Source: an uncultured Ilyobacter sp. (GTDB lineage: Bacteria; Fusobacteriota; Fusobacteriia; Fusobacteriales; Fusobacteriaceae). Taken from it: DNA of 64,000 nucleotides. The stretch lies in assembly GCF_963668085.1 (NCBI RefSeq), contig NZ_OY764059.1, forward strand, positions 1,240,001-1,304,000. Reading direction: 5' to 3'. The notes under the pieces were generated by a model, which was given only the letters and a program-made list of their open reading frames with translations, had not been told where the DNA came from and did not search any database. How positions within the stretch are numbered: the first letter of the stretch is position 1; the number at the start of each line of letters is the position of its first letter. A program made the translations under genes and the position numbers. This document shows, one piece after another, positions 16,421 through 25,145 of the stretch.

Positions 16421-17677
16421 TTATATGTCCTCCCTCAGAAGGTCATCTCTTATCTCATCCAAAGAATAGGTCTTTTCATCTCTTATCAAAGTTATATATT
16501 CTCTTCCACTGGCCAGGTATCTTTTAACTATTGCATCCACATACCTTGGGTCTATCTCCATGGTCCTGCATCTTCTTTCTGTCTCTTCACATGCCATAAG
16601 AGTCGAGCCGCTTCCACCAAAGAGATCTATGACTATATCCCCGGGCTTAGAGCTATTCTCAATTGGATAAGCTATTAAGTTAAGAGGTTTCATCGTAGGA
16701 TGAATATCGTTTCTTGATGGCCTGTCAAACTTCCAAACTGTAGTCTGTTTTCTATCTGAATACCAATTATGTGCTTTCCCAGGCTTCCATCCCACCAATA
16801 TAGGTTCATGCTGCCAATGGTAGTCCTGTCTTCCCATGACTAAGCTGTTCTTCACCCAGACACAGCATTGAGCAAAATAGAATCCTGCATCCACCATGGC
16901 CTTCCTGAAGTTTATTCCTTCAGTATCAGCATGGAATACATAGATTCCTCCTCCATCTTCCAGGCTTTCATATACCCTGGAATAAGATCCAAGTAAGAAA
17001 TAATAGAATTCATTCCCTGAAAGATTATCATTTGCTATTTTTAGCTTCTCTTTTGTGCTGCCCTCATAATTGACATTGTATGGAGGGTCTGTCACCACAA
17101 GCTGGCCTTTCTCTTCTCCCATAAGTAGTTGAACTTGCTCTTTATTTGTAGCATCTCCACAAAGGAGTTTATGATCTCCTAATTTCCAGAAGTCACCTAA
17201 TTTTGAAAATGGTTCTCTTTCTAGGTCTATCTCTGGGACTTCGTCCTCTTCTATTTCTCCTACACGAGAACGATCAACCAGATTGAGATTGATGTCATCT
17301 ATTTCATCCAAATTAAATCCTGTAAGAGTAAGATCTCCTTCTGATACTTTTATTGCTTCAAGTTCAAGCTCTAGTTTTTCAAGATTAAATCCAGTTTCCA
17401 TAGTTAGCTTGTTATGAGCCAGGATATACTGCTTTTTCTCCACTTCGCTCAGATGATCAAGCCTTATTACTTCCACCTCTTGAAATCCCAATTGCTCAAG
17501 AGCAATAAGTCTCCCATGCCCTTCGATAATTACATTGTTCTCGTCCACAGCTATTGGATCATTAAACCCAAAGGCCTGAATACTCGCCTTTATCTTGTTT
17601 ATCTGTTCCTGGGGATGCTCCTTGGCATTATTTACGTAAGGAACTATCTCTGTAATCTTCAACTTTTTGATTTCCAT
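16421..17677 (-). CDS. ParB/sulfiredoxin-domain DNA methyltransferase
   Basis: Residues 1-90 form a ParB-type domain with Val-Ile-Glu-Gly-His-Gly-Arg-Leu-Ile-Ala near residues 49-58. Residues 160-418 form an amino-methyltransferase of the beta class: catalytic Asp-Pro-Pro-Tyr at 197-200 precedes the AdoMet motif Asp-Leu-Phe-Gly-Gly-Ser-Gly-Ser-Thr near residue 373. Product is N6-methyladenine or N4-methylcytosine; the specificity cannot be read from the sequence. Many phages carry this fusion as an orphan methylase to evade restriction. It has a strong AGGAGG ribosome site and is the first gene of the late operon seen here. Confidence 0.9.
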   Translation of the reverse strand: MEIKKLKITEIVPYVNNAKEHPQEQINKIKASIQAFGFNDPIAVDENNVIIEGHGRLIALEQLGFQEVEVIRLDHLSEVEKKQYILAHNKLTMETGFNLEKLELELEAIKVSEGDLTLTGFNLDEIDDINLNLVDRSRVGEIEEDEVPEIDLEREPFSKLGDFWKLGDHKLLCGDATNKEQVQLLMGEEKGQLVVTDPPYNVNYEGSTKEKLKIANDNLSGNEFYYFLLGSYSRVYESLEDGGGIYVFHADTEGINFRKAMVDAGFYFAQCCVWVKNSLVMGRQDYHWQHEPILVGWKPGKAHNWYSDRKQTTVWKFDRPSRNDIHPTMKPLNLIAYPIENSSKPGDIVIDLFGGSGSTLMACEETERRCRTMEIDPRYVDAIVKRYLASGREYITLIRDEKTYSLDEIRDDLLREDI

Positions 17678-17801
17678 AAATCACCTCCTGACTCTACTTT
17701 TTTTAAAATCTCATATAAGATGATAAAGACTGATAAAAGGCCAACACACATAGATGGTTATTTCATTCCTTATGCTGCTTTATCACCTGGTATGAAAATT
17801 C

Positions 17802-17864
17802 AAAATAAAAAGAGCCCAACCATATCAAAGATGACTTTTAATCATCTAAGATAGGTCGGGCTCT
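17802..17864 (-). terminator. Hairpin with T-rich tail between the small gene and the late operon
   Basis: The arms AGAGCCC-ACC and GGT-GGGCTCT pair around an inner GATGA/TCATC stem and are followed on the minus strand by TTTTTATTTTG. This suits a rho-independent terminator for the small gene at 17875-18036, so the methyltransferase operon should have its own start between 17680 and 17800. Confidence 0.7.
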
Positions 17865-17874
17865 GCTCACGTAC

Positions 17875-18036
17875 CTAAAGATATTTTTTATTTTCTGTAA
17901 AGCCAGCTTTTTCTACGGCTCCTCCTTTAAAGGAAATTATTACTTCTCCGTACCAGCCTTTATCTCTTTTATCTTCAAGATCCTTTATAAGTTCACGCAT
18001 AACTTCTTCTCTTTTTTGATTTTTAATTCCTACCAT
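17875..18036 (-). CDS. 53-aa small protein, DUF2292-like
   Basis: This short gene has a good ribosome site (AGGGGGA ten bases before ATG at 18034-18036) and a complete 53-codon frame ending TAG at 17875-17877. The protein has an N-terminal charged helix (Val-Met-Arg-Glu-Leu-Ile-Lys-Asp-Leu) and a beta hairpin Gly-Glu-Val-Ile-Ile-Ser-Phe-Lys-Gly-Gly. This resembles the small DUF2292 family (helix, then Gly-x-Val-x-Ile-x-x-x-x-Gly). It lies alone between two terminators, as phage cargo (moron) genes often do. Function unknown. Confidence 0.6.
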   Translation of the reverse strand: MVGIKNQKREEVMRELIKDLEDKRDKGWYGEVIISFKGGAVEKAGFTENKKYL

Positions 18037-18111
18037 ATTCTAGTTTTCCCCCTGAGATTATTTTCTTCTCATTCTGATTATAATTAATTTGTATTTAAAA
18101 ATCTAGGGGTC

Positions 18112-18152
18112 AAAATAAAAAGTTTACTGATATCAGTAAACTTTTTATTTAT
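18112..18152. terminator. Perfect palindromic terminator, either direction
   Basis: A 30-bp perfect palindrome (arms AAAAAGTTTACTGAT and its complement) at 18117-18146 with T-rich flanks on both sides. It isolates the small gene at 17875 from the AT-rich cargo that begins at 18255. Confidence 0.7.
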
Positions 18153-18224
18153 TACAAAGAAATATAAAATTATACTTTAAAATAATATGAGTTTTTTATA
18201 AACCAAAGCATATAAAAAACTTTA

Positions 18225-18256
18225 TACAAATAAAAGAAAGCTGACCAAAGTCAGCT
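18225..18256 (-). terminator. Terminator of the radical SAM gene
   Basis: AGCTGAC-caaa-GTCAGCT hairpin at 18239-18256, overlapping the stop codon of the radical SAM gene, followed on the minus strand by TTCTTTTATTTG. It marks the downstream end of the cargo region. Confidence 0.7.
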
Positions 18257-20036
18257 ATTTTTTATTTGTTTGAATATATTTTTTTATATCTAATGTTTTT
18301 GATATATTTTTTTCACCTATTTCTAAGATCATTTTAAAAAGCTTCTCATTATTTATTTTTGAGTTATCATTCCAGATTTCCTCAATTAAAATCTCTACTT
18401 TTCTTTTATTTATATTTTCCATTAAAAACATTTTTTTTAAAATTTTATTGCTTGTTTCAATTTCATTCCCACACTGATAATCCAATAAATTCTTTTTCTC
18501 ATTTTTATCTAATTTTCTGAAAAGTTCTTTCCATTTATCTGAAAATCCTATTTTAGAAAAAAAATCTCTATATACTATAAAATCTTTGGGTAACATTAAT
18601 AATTCCATAAATTCTTCTTTTGTCTTTCCAAATGCAGCTTCAAAATACTCTCTTTTTTTCGGAACGATACCTTTTTTAGAATTCAAGATTGCATAAATAT
18701 TTTTTATGTATTTTTTATTCCAGTGATCTCCTACAAATTTTCTGTCTGTTTGATTAATAGGAGCATATTTCATTGGAAAAGAAAATAAATCTGCCGCTTT
18801 TATTTCCTCTGCTAAATCTATATTTATCTTAAGTCTTTCCCAAAGATCTTCAGGCTTATCTTTATAATTAAACAAGAGATAATTTGAAAAGTTTTTTACT
18901 CCATATTTTGATGCTAATATCATTGCATCTTTATAGTATTTTTCATAACTAAGATGATCAAAAGCTATCCGATAGGGCTTTACTGGGATTTGAGCTAATA
19001 ATTTCATTTTTTCTTCTGATAAAAGTTTGGCTTCTGTCCCTTGGTTAAAATCAACGTATCTAAACAATTTTGATCGATTTTTAGCATTTATTTCAATCTT
19101 TAATAAATCATCATAAACTTTTTCTATAAAAATCATTTTTTCTTCAATAGTATCTTTTGAATTTATATTTTCCATGATTTCTTCATAGAGAGATAAAAAA
19201 TTTACCCTAACTTTATTTTTAAATTCTGACAATGAATTTATCATTTTAAAACTATCTCTTTCGATCTCTTCCTTATACATCTCTTTGGATAATTCTTGCC
19301 TTCTTTTTATTCTCTTATATATATTCAAAAATTCTGCTGGCTTAATAAAAGTGGGTTTATCTTTGTCAAAACCACATTTTTTTATATCTTCAACTATTCC
19401 ACTTAAATTATCACTATTTAAAATATTATTATCCATCAATAATAAATTTCTCTTTTCTCCATATTTTTCATTAATATTCTTTATTTGAGAAAGGATATTA
19501 TTAGTAGTTTGAAATTCTGGTTCTAGTTTAGGAACAGCACAAAAAGAACATTTATTAGGACATCCTCTACTTGTATAACCAAAGTAGTTATCGCCTGCAG
19601 GATATTCATAGTCTATTTCTGATAGAATATCATAATCTAAAGGCATTACGTCAATGTTTTCGCCTGTATGATCACTATATCCTATTTGACTCGCACAAGT
19701 TATTTGGCCTATAAATGGAGTAATCCCTGTTGCATCAAATATTCTATCTGGCAATAATGAAGCTAGTATTCCTCCAATTATAATATTATTTTCTGGATTA
19801 TTTACAAATTTTTTATAATGATTAATAGTTTTAATTACTTCATTGTAATCAAAAGTAAAAAGTGTCGTTATATAAATCCTGTCCCATTTTCCTGGAAGTT
19901 CTTCTTTGCTATATATCCCCTTAATAAACTTAACATAATCATTTTTATACTCTTTATGAAAAGTACTAATCTTCATTAAGCCTAAGGGAGGATATTTGTT
20001 TTTATATGCTGGTTCAACTAATAATATTCTGTCCAT
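18255..20036 (-). CDS. B12-binding-type radical SAM protein
   Basis: A 593-aa protein (start at ATG 20034-20036, placed correctly behind AGGGAGA; an upstream ATG overlaps that site). Residues 1-140 resemble a cobalamin-binding fold (Ile-Leu-Leu-Val-Glu-Pro, then Pro-Pro-Leu-Gly-Leu-Met-Lys-Ile-Ser and Ile-Ile-Ile-Gly-Gly-Ile). The radical SAM cluster motif Cys-x3-Cys-x2-Cys is at about 159-166 in Gly-Cys-Pro-Asn-Lys-Cys-Ser-Phe-Cys. The last 250 residues are helical, charged and unfamiliar. It reductively cleaves SAM; substrate unknown. It follows the ATPase/helicase module but is separated by a terminator, so it has its own promoter. A sulfur-insertion or methylation role is possible but unproven. 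Confidence 0.75.
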   Translation of the reverse strand: MDRILLVEPAYKNKYPPLGLMKISTFHKEYKNDYVKFIKGIYSKEELPGKWDRIYITTLFTFDYNEVIKTINHYKKFVNNPENNIIIGGILASLLPDRIFDATGITPFIGQITCASQIGYSDHTGENIDVMPLDYDILSEIDYEYPAGDNYFGYTSRGCPNKCSFCAVPKLEPEFQTTNNILSQIKNINEKYGEKRNLLLMDNNILNSDNLSGIVEDIKKCGFDKDKPTFIKPAEFLNIYKRIKRRQELSKEMYKEEIERDSFKMINSLSEFKNKVRVNFLSLYEEIMENINSKDTIEEKMIFIEKVYDDLLKIEINAKNRSKLFRYVDFNQGTEAKLLSEEKMKLLAQIPVKPYRIAFDHLSYEKYYKDAMILASKYGVKNFSNYLLFNYKDKPEDLWERLKINIDLAEEIKAADLFSFPMKYAPINQTDRKFVGDHWNKKYIKNIYAILNSKKGIVPKKREYFEAAFGKTKEEFMELLMLPKDFIVYRDFFSKIGFSDKWKELFRKLDKNEKKNLLDYQCGNEIETSNKILKKMFLMENINKRKVEILIEEIWNDNSKINNEKLFKMILEIGEKNISKTLDIKKYIQTNKK

Positions 20037-20111
20037 TCTATACATCTCCCTTTAAAATAAAAGTTACAACATTTATTATAACCAATTTTTGAAAATAGAT
20101 CTAGCCCCAAA

Positions 20112-20142
20112 ATAAAAAACTCTGTAAAAACAGAGTTTTTTA
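20112..20142 (-). terminator. Terminator of the helicase/ATPase operon
   Basis: AAAAAACTCTG-taaaaa-CAGAGTTTTTTA hairpin overlapping the stop codon of the 129-aa gene. It ends the operon that starts with the PLD-helicase and separates it from the radical SAM gene. Confidence 0.75.
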
Positions 20143-20529
20143 TACTGCAAAAGTAGCAATTATTCTATTTATAAGAACTTCACTGTTTTTTGGTTTCTTA
20201 TTGCTATACCAAGACATTAGCTCTTTAAATCCTTTACTAGCATATTCTTCAACATAAATATTAGTCGGAACTTTTTCATGCTCTGCAAGAACATCAAAAG
20301 CATCCAATATAGGCTTGTACATCGGATTTTCCATAATATATGATACTTTAGTTACATCTTGTGATTTTTTTGAACTTACTCTTTCTCCTCCAAGTCTATA
20401 TCCAATACATGCAGCTAGTAAAAAAATAGCGGTATTATTTGAAATTGGAAAATCTTGTGAAAAACGAAGTTCATCACAAAACTTTTTATCTTCATCCTCT
20501 GCTTTTAAAATATTAAAATCAATCATCAT
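20140..20529 (-). CDS. 129-aa small helical protein, candidate middle component
   Basis: Not recognised with certainty. It has an acidic N-terminus, the segment Asn-Thr-Ala-Ile-Phe-Leu-Leu-Ala-Ala-Cys-Ile-Gly-Tyr-Arg-Leu-Gly near residue 32, and Val-Ser-Tyr-Ile-Met-Glu-Asn-Pro-Met-Tyr. The Phe-x2-Ala-Ala-x2-Gly pattern is reminiscent of small helical proteins found with phosphorothioation (dnd) and ABC-three-component loci. It starts three bases after the ATPase gene, so it is co-translated with it, and a terminator follows. A partner or adaptor of the ATPase is the likeliest role. Confidence 0.5.
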   Translation of the reverse strand: MMIDFNILKAEDEDKKFCDELRFSQDFPISNNTAIFLLAACIGYRLGGERVSSKKSQDVTKVSYIMENPMYKPILDAFDVLAEHEKVPTNIYVEEYASKGFKELMSWYSNKKPKNSEVLINRIIATFAV

Positions 20530-20532
20530 CTA

Positions 20533-22473
20533 TCACCCATTTTCTTTGATTTTAGTGTATCCTCTATCTAAATTTCTTTCAAGTTCAGCAATCATAGCTA
20601 AGTCCTGTTCACATAGTTCAATAAGTTTATTGTCAATTTCCTTTTTTGGAGCTAGTATAATAAATTGATCTATCATTTTAGGAATATATCTCAAAACATT
20701 AATTTTGTGCTCTTCGTCTAAGTGCGTAAAGGGGTTGTCCATTACAAATAGTCCATTTTTTTCTGAAGTTACAGCTAGAGACATTATTAATGACAAGCTA
20801 AGTAACTGCCTTTCTGCTGTAGAAATTTGCTTTATAATATTTTCTTCAACATTATTTCTGTAAACATTCAAATTATAGTTTTCAAGGTCAACAAACAAAT
20901 GTGTGAAAGACCTTTTTTGGTTTAAATTTTTAAAAATATTGTCAATTTTATTATTTATTGATATTAATTGATCTTTTTCATAATTATTATATATATGCTC
21001 TATCTCATTATTTATACTTTGTATAACTTCTAACATTTTTTTATCTTCATTATTTTCTTGTTTTTTGTCTACAATATCTTTTAAATCTTTTTCTAATTTT
21101 TCTTTTTCTTCCTTTACATTTTTAATTTTAAAATCCATACTAATAATTTTATGTCCTAATTTTTGTTTTTCTTCTTCTAATAAATCTCTAGAATTTTTCA
21201 ATGTTTTTACATCTTCTAAATCTTCATCAATTTCTGATTCTACCGTTTTCAGCTTTCTTTGATGTTCTTCTAAGTCACTTTTTATATTATTTAACTCTTT
21301 TTGAATTCTAAAAAGTTCCTCACATTTTTTACCACCCTCATTTATAAAATTCGTAAATTCTTCAACTTTCTCAAATGTTTTTCCATCATTCTCTTCTGGC
21401 TTTATCTCTAATATCTTCTGTTTTATTTTATTTATCAGGTTTTCTTCTAATTCTTGATCGCATACCAAACAAGTTTCTTTTTTTAGTGATTCAGATAAAA
21501 CATTCTTTAACGCTTTACTACTAACATTAATACTTGAGTTATTTTTTATTTTCAATGTATTCCTAGCATCTGTAAACAATTTATCTCCAAAAATAAAAAA
21601 ACTTTTTTCTAAAATTCCATTTATTTCATTTCCATTATTTTCATTTTTACTTTTAAGATTTCTCAAATTTTCTAATATTTTTCTTTTTTCCTCAATATAT
21701 AAACTATTTTTTTCATTTTGTCTTATTTCAGATTCTTTTTCTTCTATCTTTTTTTGTATAGTTTTTTTAGAATCGATGAATTCTAATCTTTGATCATTAA
21801 ATAATTTCAAATCTTCATTTAATTTATTTAAATTATTATTTTTACCAATTTCTTGTTCATCATAATCTTCGCTATTAAATATTTTGCTTCTTTGATCATT
21901 TTCTATTTTCTTGATATGATCTCTTGCTCGAATTACTGTCTCAATATTTAAAAGGTCTTTAATTGCTTTTTTTACTTCTTTTCCATGCTCTTCTTTCATA
22001 AATTCATCTATTCTGTTTGAATCAAAAAAGAAATAATTTTTTACTACTTCATTTAAGACTGAATTAATTTCACTTCTAATATCTGTTTCAAGCTCATATT
22101 CTATAGGATTCTTATCTGAAGAAATGATATTTAAGTTTTGATAATTATTATAATCATAATTTTTTTCATTTAACCTCTTAAATTTTATGCCTTTTCTGAG
22201 AATGTACTTATCTCCATTATTTGAAAAGTCAATTTCTATATACATTTCATCTTCAGTTCCCATTTTCATTCCATATAAAACATCATTATTTATAATATTT
22301 TCTTCAAGAAATGGGGTAGGATATAAACACCAAATTAATCCGTTAAGAAAACTTGTTTTCCCTGCACCATTATCTCCTTTTACAATAACTATTTTTTTTT
22401 CTGAATTCAAATTTAAGGTATTTTTACCCATAAACGGCTTATAATTATAAAATGTTACCTTATTTATCTTCAC
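20533..22473 (-). CDS. DndD/Rad50-like ABC ATPase
   Basis: A 646-aa SMC-type ATPase. Walker A Gly-Asp-Asn-Gly-Ala-Gly-Lys-Thr is at residues 33-40. A long coiled coil (about 170-500) holds a central Cys-Leu-Val-Cys zinc-hook-like pair near residue 337. The C-terminal ATPase half has Ser-Thr-Ala-Glu-Arg-Gln-Leu-Leu-Ser-Leu-Ser as signature motif and Leu-Phe-Val-Met-Asp-Asn-Pro-Phe as Walker B. Length and build match DndD of phosphorothioation systems and ABC ATPases of three-component defence systems. The start is GTG at 22471-22473 behind AAGGAGG, inside the end of the 54-aa gene. It would sense or process DNA with the helicase. Confidence 0.78.
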   Translation of the reverse strand: MKINKVTFYNYKPFMGKNTLNLNSEKKIVIVKGDNGAGKTSFLNGLIWCLYPTPFLEENIINNDVLYGMKMGTEDEMYIEIDFSNNGDKYILRKGIKFKRLNEKNYDYNNYQNLNIISSDKNPIEYELETDIRSEINSVLNEVVKNYFFFDSNRIDEFMKEEHGKEVKKAIKDLLNIETVIRARDHIKKIENDQRSKIFNSEDYDEQEIGKNNNLNKLNEDLKLFNDQRLEFIDSKKTIQKKIEEKESEIRQNEKNSLYIEEKRKILENLRNLKSKNENNGNEINGILEKSFFIFGDKLFTDARNTLKIKNNSSINVSSKALKNVLSESLKKETCLVCDQELEENLINKIKQKILEIKPEENDGKTFEKVEEFTNFINEGGKKCEELFRIQKELNNIKSDLEEHQRKLKTVESEIDEDLEDVKTLKNSRDLLEEEKQKLGHKIISMDFKIKNVKEEKEKLEKDLKDIVDKKQENNEDKKMLEVIQSINNEIEHIYNNYEKDQLISINNKIDNIFKNLNQKRSFTHLFVDLENYNLNVYRNNVEENIIKQISTAERQLLSLSLIMSLAVTSEKNGLFVMDNPFTHLDEEHKINVLRYIPKMIDQFIILAPKKEIDNKLIELCEQDLAMIAELERNLDRGYTKIKENG

Positions 22474-22624
22474 TCTCTATCACCTCCTTAAAAATAGATA
22501 CATACTCGTCCTTATACTGAGGCCTCGAAAGATGTATTTTAGATTCTTCAAATTTTAATATTTTCTTTATTGGAATCCTATTTTTTTCTTCTTTTATTAA
22601 TTTTAATATCTCTTCTATTTTCAT
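22460..22624 (-). CDS. 54-aa protein between helicase and ATPase
   Basis: A short complete frame that shares an ATGA junction with the helicase stop and overlaps the ATPase start by 14 bases. Such tight coupling on both sides supports translation. The first 20 residues are a basic/acidic helix; Lys-Ile-His-Leu-Ser-Arg-Pro-Gln-Tyr lies in the second half. Not recognised. It may be a small adaptor joining the helicase and the ATPase. Its absence from simple gene predictions is likely because of its size. Confidence 0.6.
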   Translation of the reverse strand: MKIEEILKLIKEEKNRIPIKKILKFEESKIHLSRPQYKDEYVSIFKEVIESEDK

Positions 22625-24699
22625 GATTTAAACTCCTTTATTATTTCAACAAAATTTTTTAAAACCCTATTTTTATTAGCATATTCCTCTAATTGTATAA
22701 ATACTTCTGCACCATTCAATGAGGTGAGACTGAACTCTAAAACTCTTTTTAGTTCTCTTTCAAATATTTTGGCCTCTGTATCGCTTTCTATTTTTTCTGG
22801 AACAACTAAAAAATCATAAATATCCGCAACTTTATTTCGATTATTTTTATCTTTTCTTAAAACTCTTCCTCTTCTTTGAATAAACTGTTTCTCATTAGCT
22901 GAACTTGATAATAAAATAGCTTTGTCTGCAGATGGAATATCTATTCCTTCATCTAAACACTTCATTGCTAAAATCCCGTTAATTTTTCTTTCTTCTAAGT
23001 ATTTTATAATTTTATGTCTTAAATGATTCTTAGTTTCACCTATTATTTTTTGTATTATTAAATCATTTGCTTTTAATACATCTAAAGTTTTTGAAAAGAA
23101 TTCTGGATTTTCAGCTGTGTACACCAACAAGTTATGTATATTTGATTCCTTCTTTAACTCCTTTAAAATATCTTCTAATGCCATCAATTTACTTTTGCAA
23201 GTAGATAATATTTTAGCTCTTTTATTAAAAAGAATTTGAGCTTTTTCTTCAAAATCAACCGAACTTTTTTTCCCATTTAAAGCTCTCACAATTTTTAAAG
23301 TTAAATTTTTATATTCTTCCATTTCTTCATCATTTAAAAAACAAAATTTTAAATGATAGTAATATTCTACTAAAAACCCTCTTTTTATTGCCTCTTTTAA
23401 ATTTAATTTATAAACTATTTTTTCAAAATAATTTAATATATTAATGTTTCCTTCTTCATCATATTTTCTTATTGGAGTAGCACTTAATCCTATACGTGCC
23501 TTGGAATCAATTGAAAGTATTTTACTACTTTCTTTAGCACCAATATTATGAACTTCATCTACAATAATTATTTTATCTATTGTGCTAAATAAATTTATAT
23601 TATCTAAAAAATTGTTTGTTATTCCGGTATTTATAGTTACTAAAACTATTGCACTTTTTTTATCTAAAATTATACTTTGAAGAGTTCTATTAAATTTATC
23701 ATACCAATTATTTTTACTTAAATAACATTTAATAATTTCTAAATCAGGAAGTATCTTTCCAAGGTCTTTTTCCCATTGATCTATTAGCTGCTGTAATGGA
23801 CAAACTACTATAATCAAGCCTTGAAACAAATTTTCTTCAATATACTGCCTTGCAGCAAATATAGAAGTAAGAGTCTTTCCTGTTCCTGTTGCCATTTCTA
23901 AAATTCCAGTCCAATTATTATTTTTTAAAGCATTTATTGCATCCTGTTGATAAGGACGAGGTTTCAAGGATTCCTCTTTACTGTTTTCTATATATTCTTT
24001 AGGTTCATTTGGAGAATATTTTTTATATGTTTTTACAAAATCTTCAGAAAAATCTATTACTTCTAAAGTATTTGTTGAATTCTCCCAAAGTAAATTAAAG
24101 TATTCTATTTTTTCTTTTACCCTTTGATTTTCACGAACCCCTTCCCAATTAAGATAAACATCTATATGCTCAAAATTATTAATATAGCCTCCTAAAGTTT
24201 CATTTGAAGACCCTATTGTTGCTAATCTATTCCCGTATTCATCACCAAAAATTGAAAATTTTTCATGATAAATTCCTGGTGCAACTTTATTTTTATTATT
24301 TTTTAAAACAGCTATTTTTAGTTCTAACCTCCCATTTGCAATCAACCAACATATATTGGACAAATTAGAAAATAAATACTCTGATTCAGGGTTAATAAGC
24401 TTATTTTTTATTAGATATCTCAAAGAATAACCAGAACTTATTTCTTTCAAATCCTCTTCACTAAGCTCTATTCCACAGATCAATCTTATTATTCCACCAT
24501 TTTCAATGAAAGGATATATCTTTTTCTCTAAAACATTAAAAAAATTTATTGAAAAATACCCGGAAGCCCTTAAATATAAATTAGATCTATTAAGTGTTTT
24601 TATGAAAAAATCATCAACTAAATTGTCTTCATCAGATCTATAAGCAAATTTATAACTATTTAATTTTAAACCTTCTTTAAAAAAATGATTTTTTTCCAT
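22621..24699 (-). CDS. PLD-nuclease fused to an SF2 helicase
   Basis: A 692-aa protein. Residues 15-200 form a phospholipase D-type nuclease domain with His145-x-Lys147-x5-Asp153, followed by the expected Gly-Ser-Ser-Asn-Glu-Thr at 163-168. Residues 240-690 form a superfamily 2 helicase with Walker A Met-Ala-Thr-Gly-Thr-Gly-Lys-Thr at 269-276, Asp-Glu-Val-His at 381-384, Ser-Ala-Thr, and motif VI Gln-Arg-Arg-Gly-Arg-Val near 635. The architecture is that of restriction-type effectors, some linked to dnd. It is the first intact gene of a four-gene operon with the 54-aa, ATPase and 129-aa genes. Domain identity is sure; biological target is inferred. Confidence 0.85.
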   Translation of the reverse strand: MEKNHFFKEGLKLNSYKFAYRSDEDNLVDDFFIKTLNRSNLYLRASGYFSINFFNVLEKKIYPFIENGGIIRLICGIELSEEDLKEISSGYSLRYLIKNKLINPESEYLFSNLSNICWLIANGRLELKIAVLKNNKNKVAPGIYHEKFSIFGDEYGNRLATIGSSNETLGGYINNFEHIDVYLNWEGVRENQRVKEKIEYFNLLWENSTNTLEVIDFSEDFVKTYKKYSPNEPKEYIENSKEESLKPRPYQQDAINALKNNNWTGILEMATGTGKTLTSIFAARQYIEENLFQGLIIVVCPLQQLIDQWEKDLGKILPDLEIIKCYLSKNNWYDKFNRTLQSIILDKKSAIVLVTINTGITNNFLDNINLFSTIDKIIIVDEVHNIGAKESSKILSIDSKARIGLSATPIRKYDEEGNINILNYFEKIVYKLNLKEAIKRGFLVEYYYHLKFCFLNDEEMEEYKNLTLKIVRALNGKKSSVDFEEKAQILFNKRAKILSTCKSKLMALEDILKELKKESNIHNLLVYTAENPEFFSKTLDVLKANDLIIQKIIGETKNHLRHKIIKYLEERKINGILAMKCLDEGIDIPSADKAILLSSSANEKQFIQRRGRVLRKDKNNRNKVADIYDFLVVPEKIESDTEAKIFERELKRVLEFSLTSLNGAEVFIQLEEYANKNRVLKNFVEIIKEFKS

Positions 24700-24740
24700 T
24701 TAAAAATCCTTTCTTAAATTTTCTAAAATAATATAATTTT

Positions 24741-25064
24741 CTAACTAAACAACTCTAATATCTCATTAACATGACAACTGCTCATTAAAGATTCTTTATT
24801 TAGAAGATCTGATTTCGAAATAATCACTGCATTGCTCATTCCAGAAAATTGTAATTGTCCTGCCACTGATATCATTGACTTTTCATGATAAAATTTAGAC
24901 TCCCCTCTATACGCTTCTAAATCCATCTTGCAAATATACTCCTTTTTCCTATCATCTACTAAACTATTTTCTTCTAAATATTTATGCGTTGTTGAAATCA
25001 AATCTTTATGTTTATCTTCTATTATTTTTATAATAATTGGAGTTATGTCAATATAGTAGTCAAC
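24741..25064 (-). pseudogene. C-terminal fragment of an unknown gene upstream of the helicase
   Basis: The frame is open from a TAG at 25065-25067 to the stop at 24741, giving at most 107 residues without a good start; TTG at 24999-25001 is the likely start used by simple prediction. The last 70 residues (Asp-Leu-Glu-Ala-Tyr-Arg-Gly-Glu-Ser onward, then Gly-Gln-Leu-Gln-Phe-Ser-Gly) look like a genuine folded C-terminus. The upstream boundary meets an IS3 transposase remnant at 25060-25113, so the gene appears truncated by an insertion. I do not recognise it. It may be a lost first gene of the helicase operon. Confidence 0.55.
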
Positions 25065-25113
25065 CTAACACCAACTTTTTCTGTGATTTTTCAAATTCAA
25101 TAGGGGAGACATT
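25060..25113 (-). mobile_element. Remnant of an IS3-family transposase C-terminus
   Basis: The minus strand encodes a short C-terminal peptide with Ser-Pro-Ile-Glu-Phe-Glu-Lys and a TGA, the usual ending of IS3/IS150-type OrfB transposases. The rest of the IS is missing. A GGAGACA/TGTCTCC inverted repeat lies just upstream (25105-25133). Confidence 0.6.
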
Positions 25114-25145
25114 TTCTTAGAAGCTGTGTCTCCTCTCTTTTGGTA

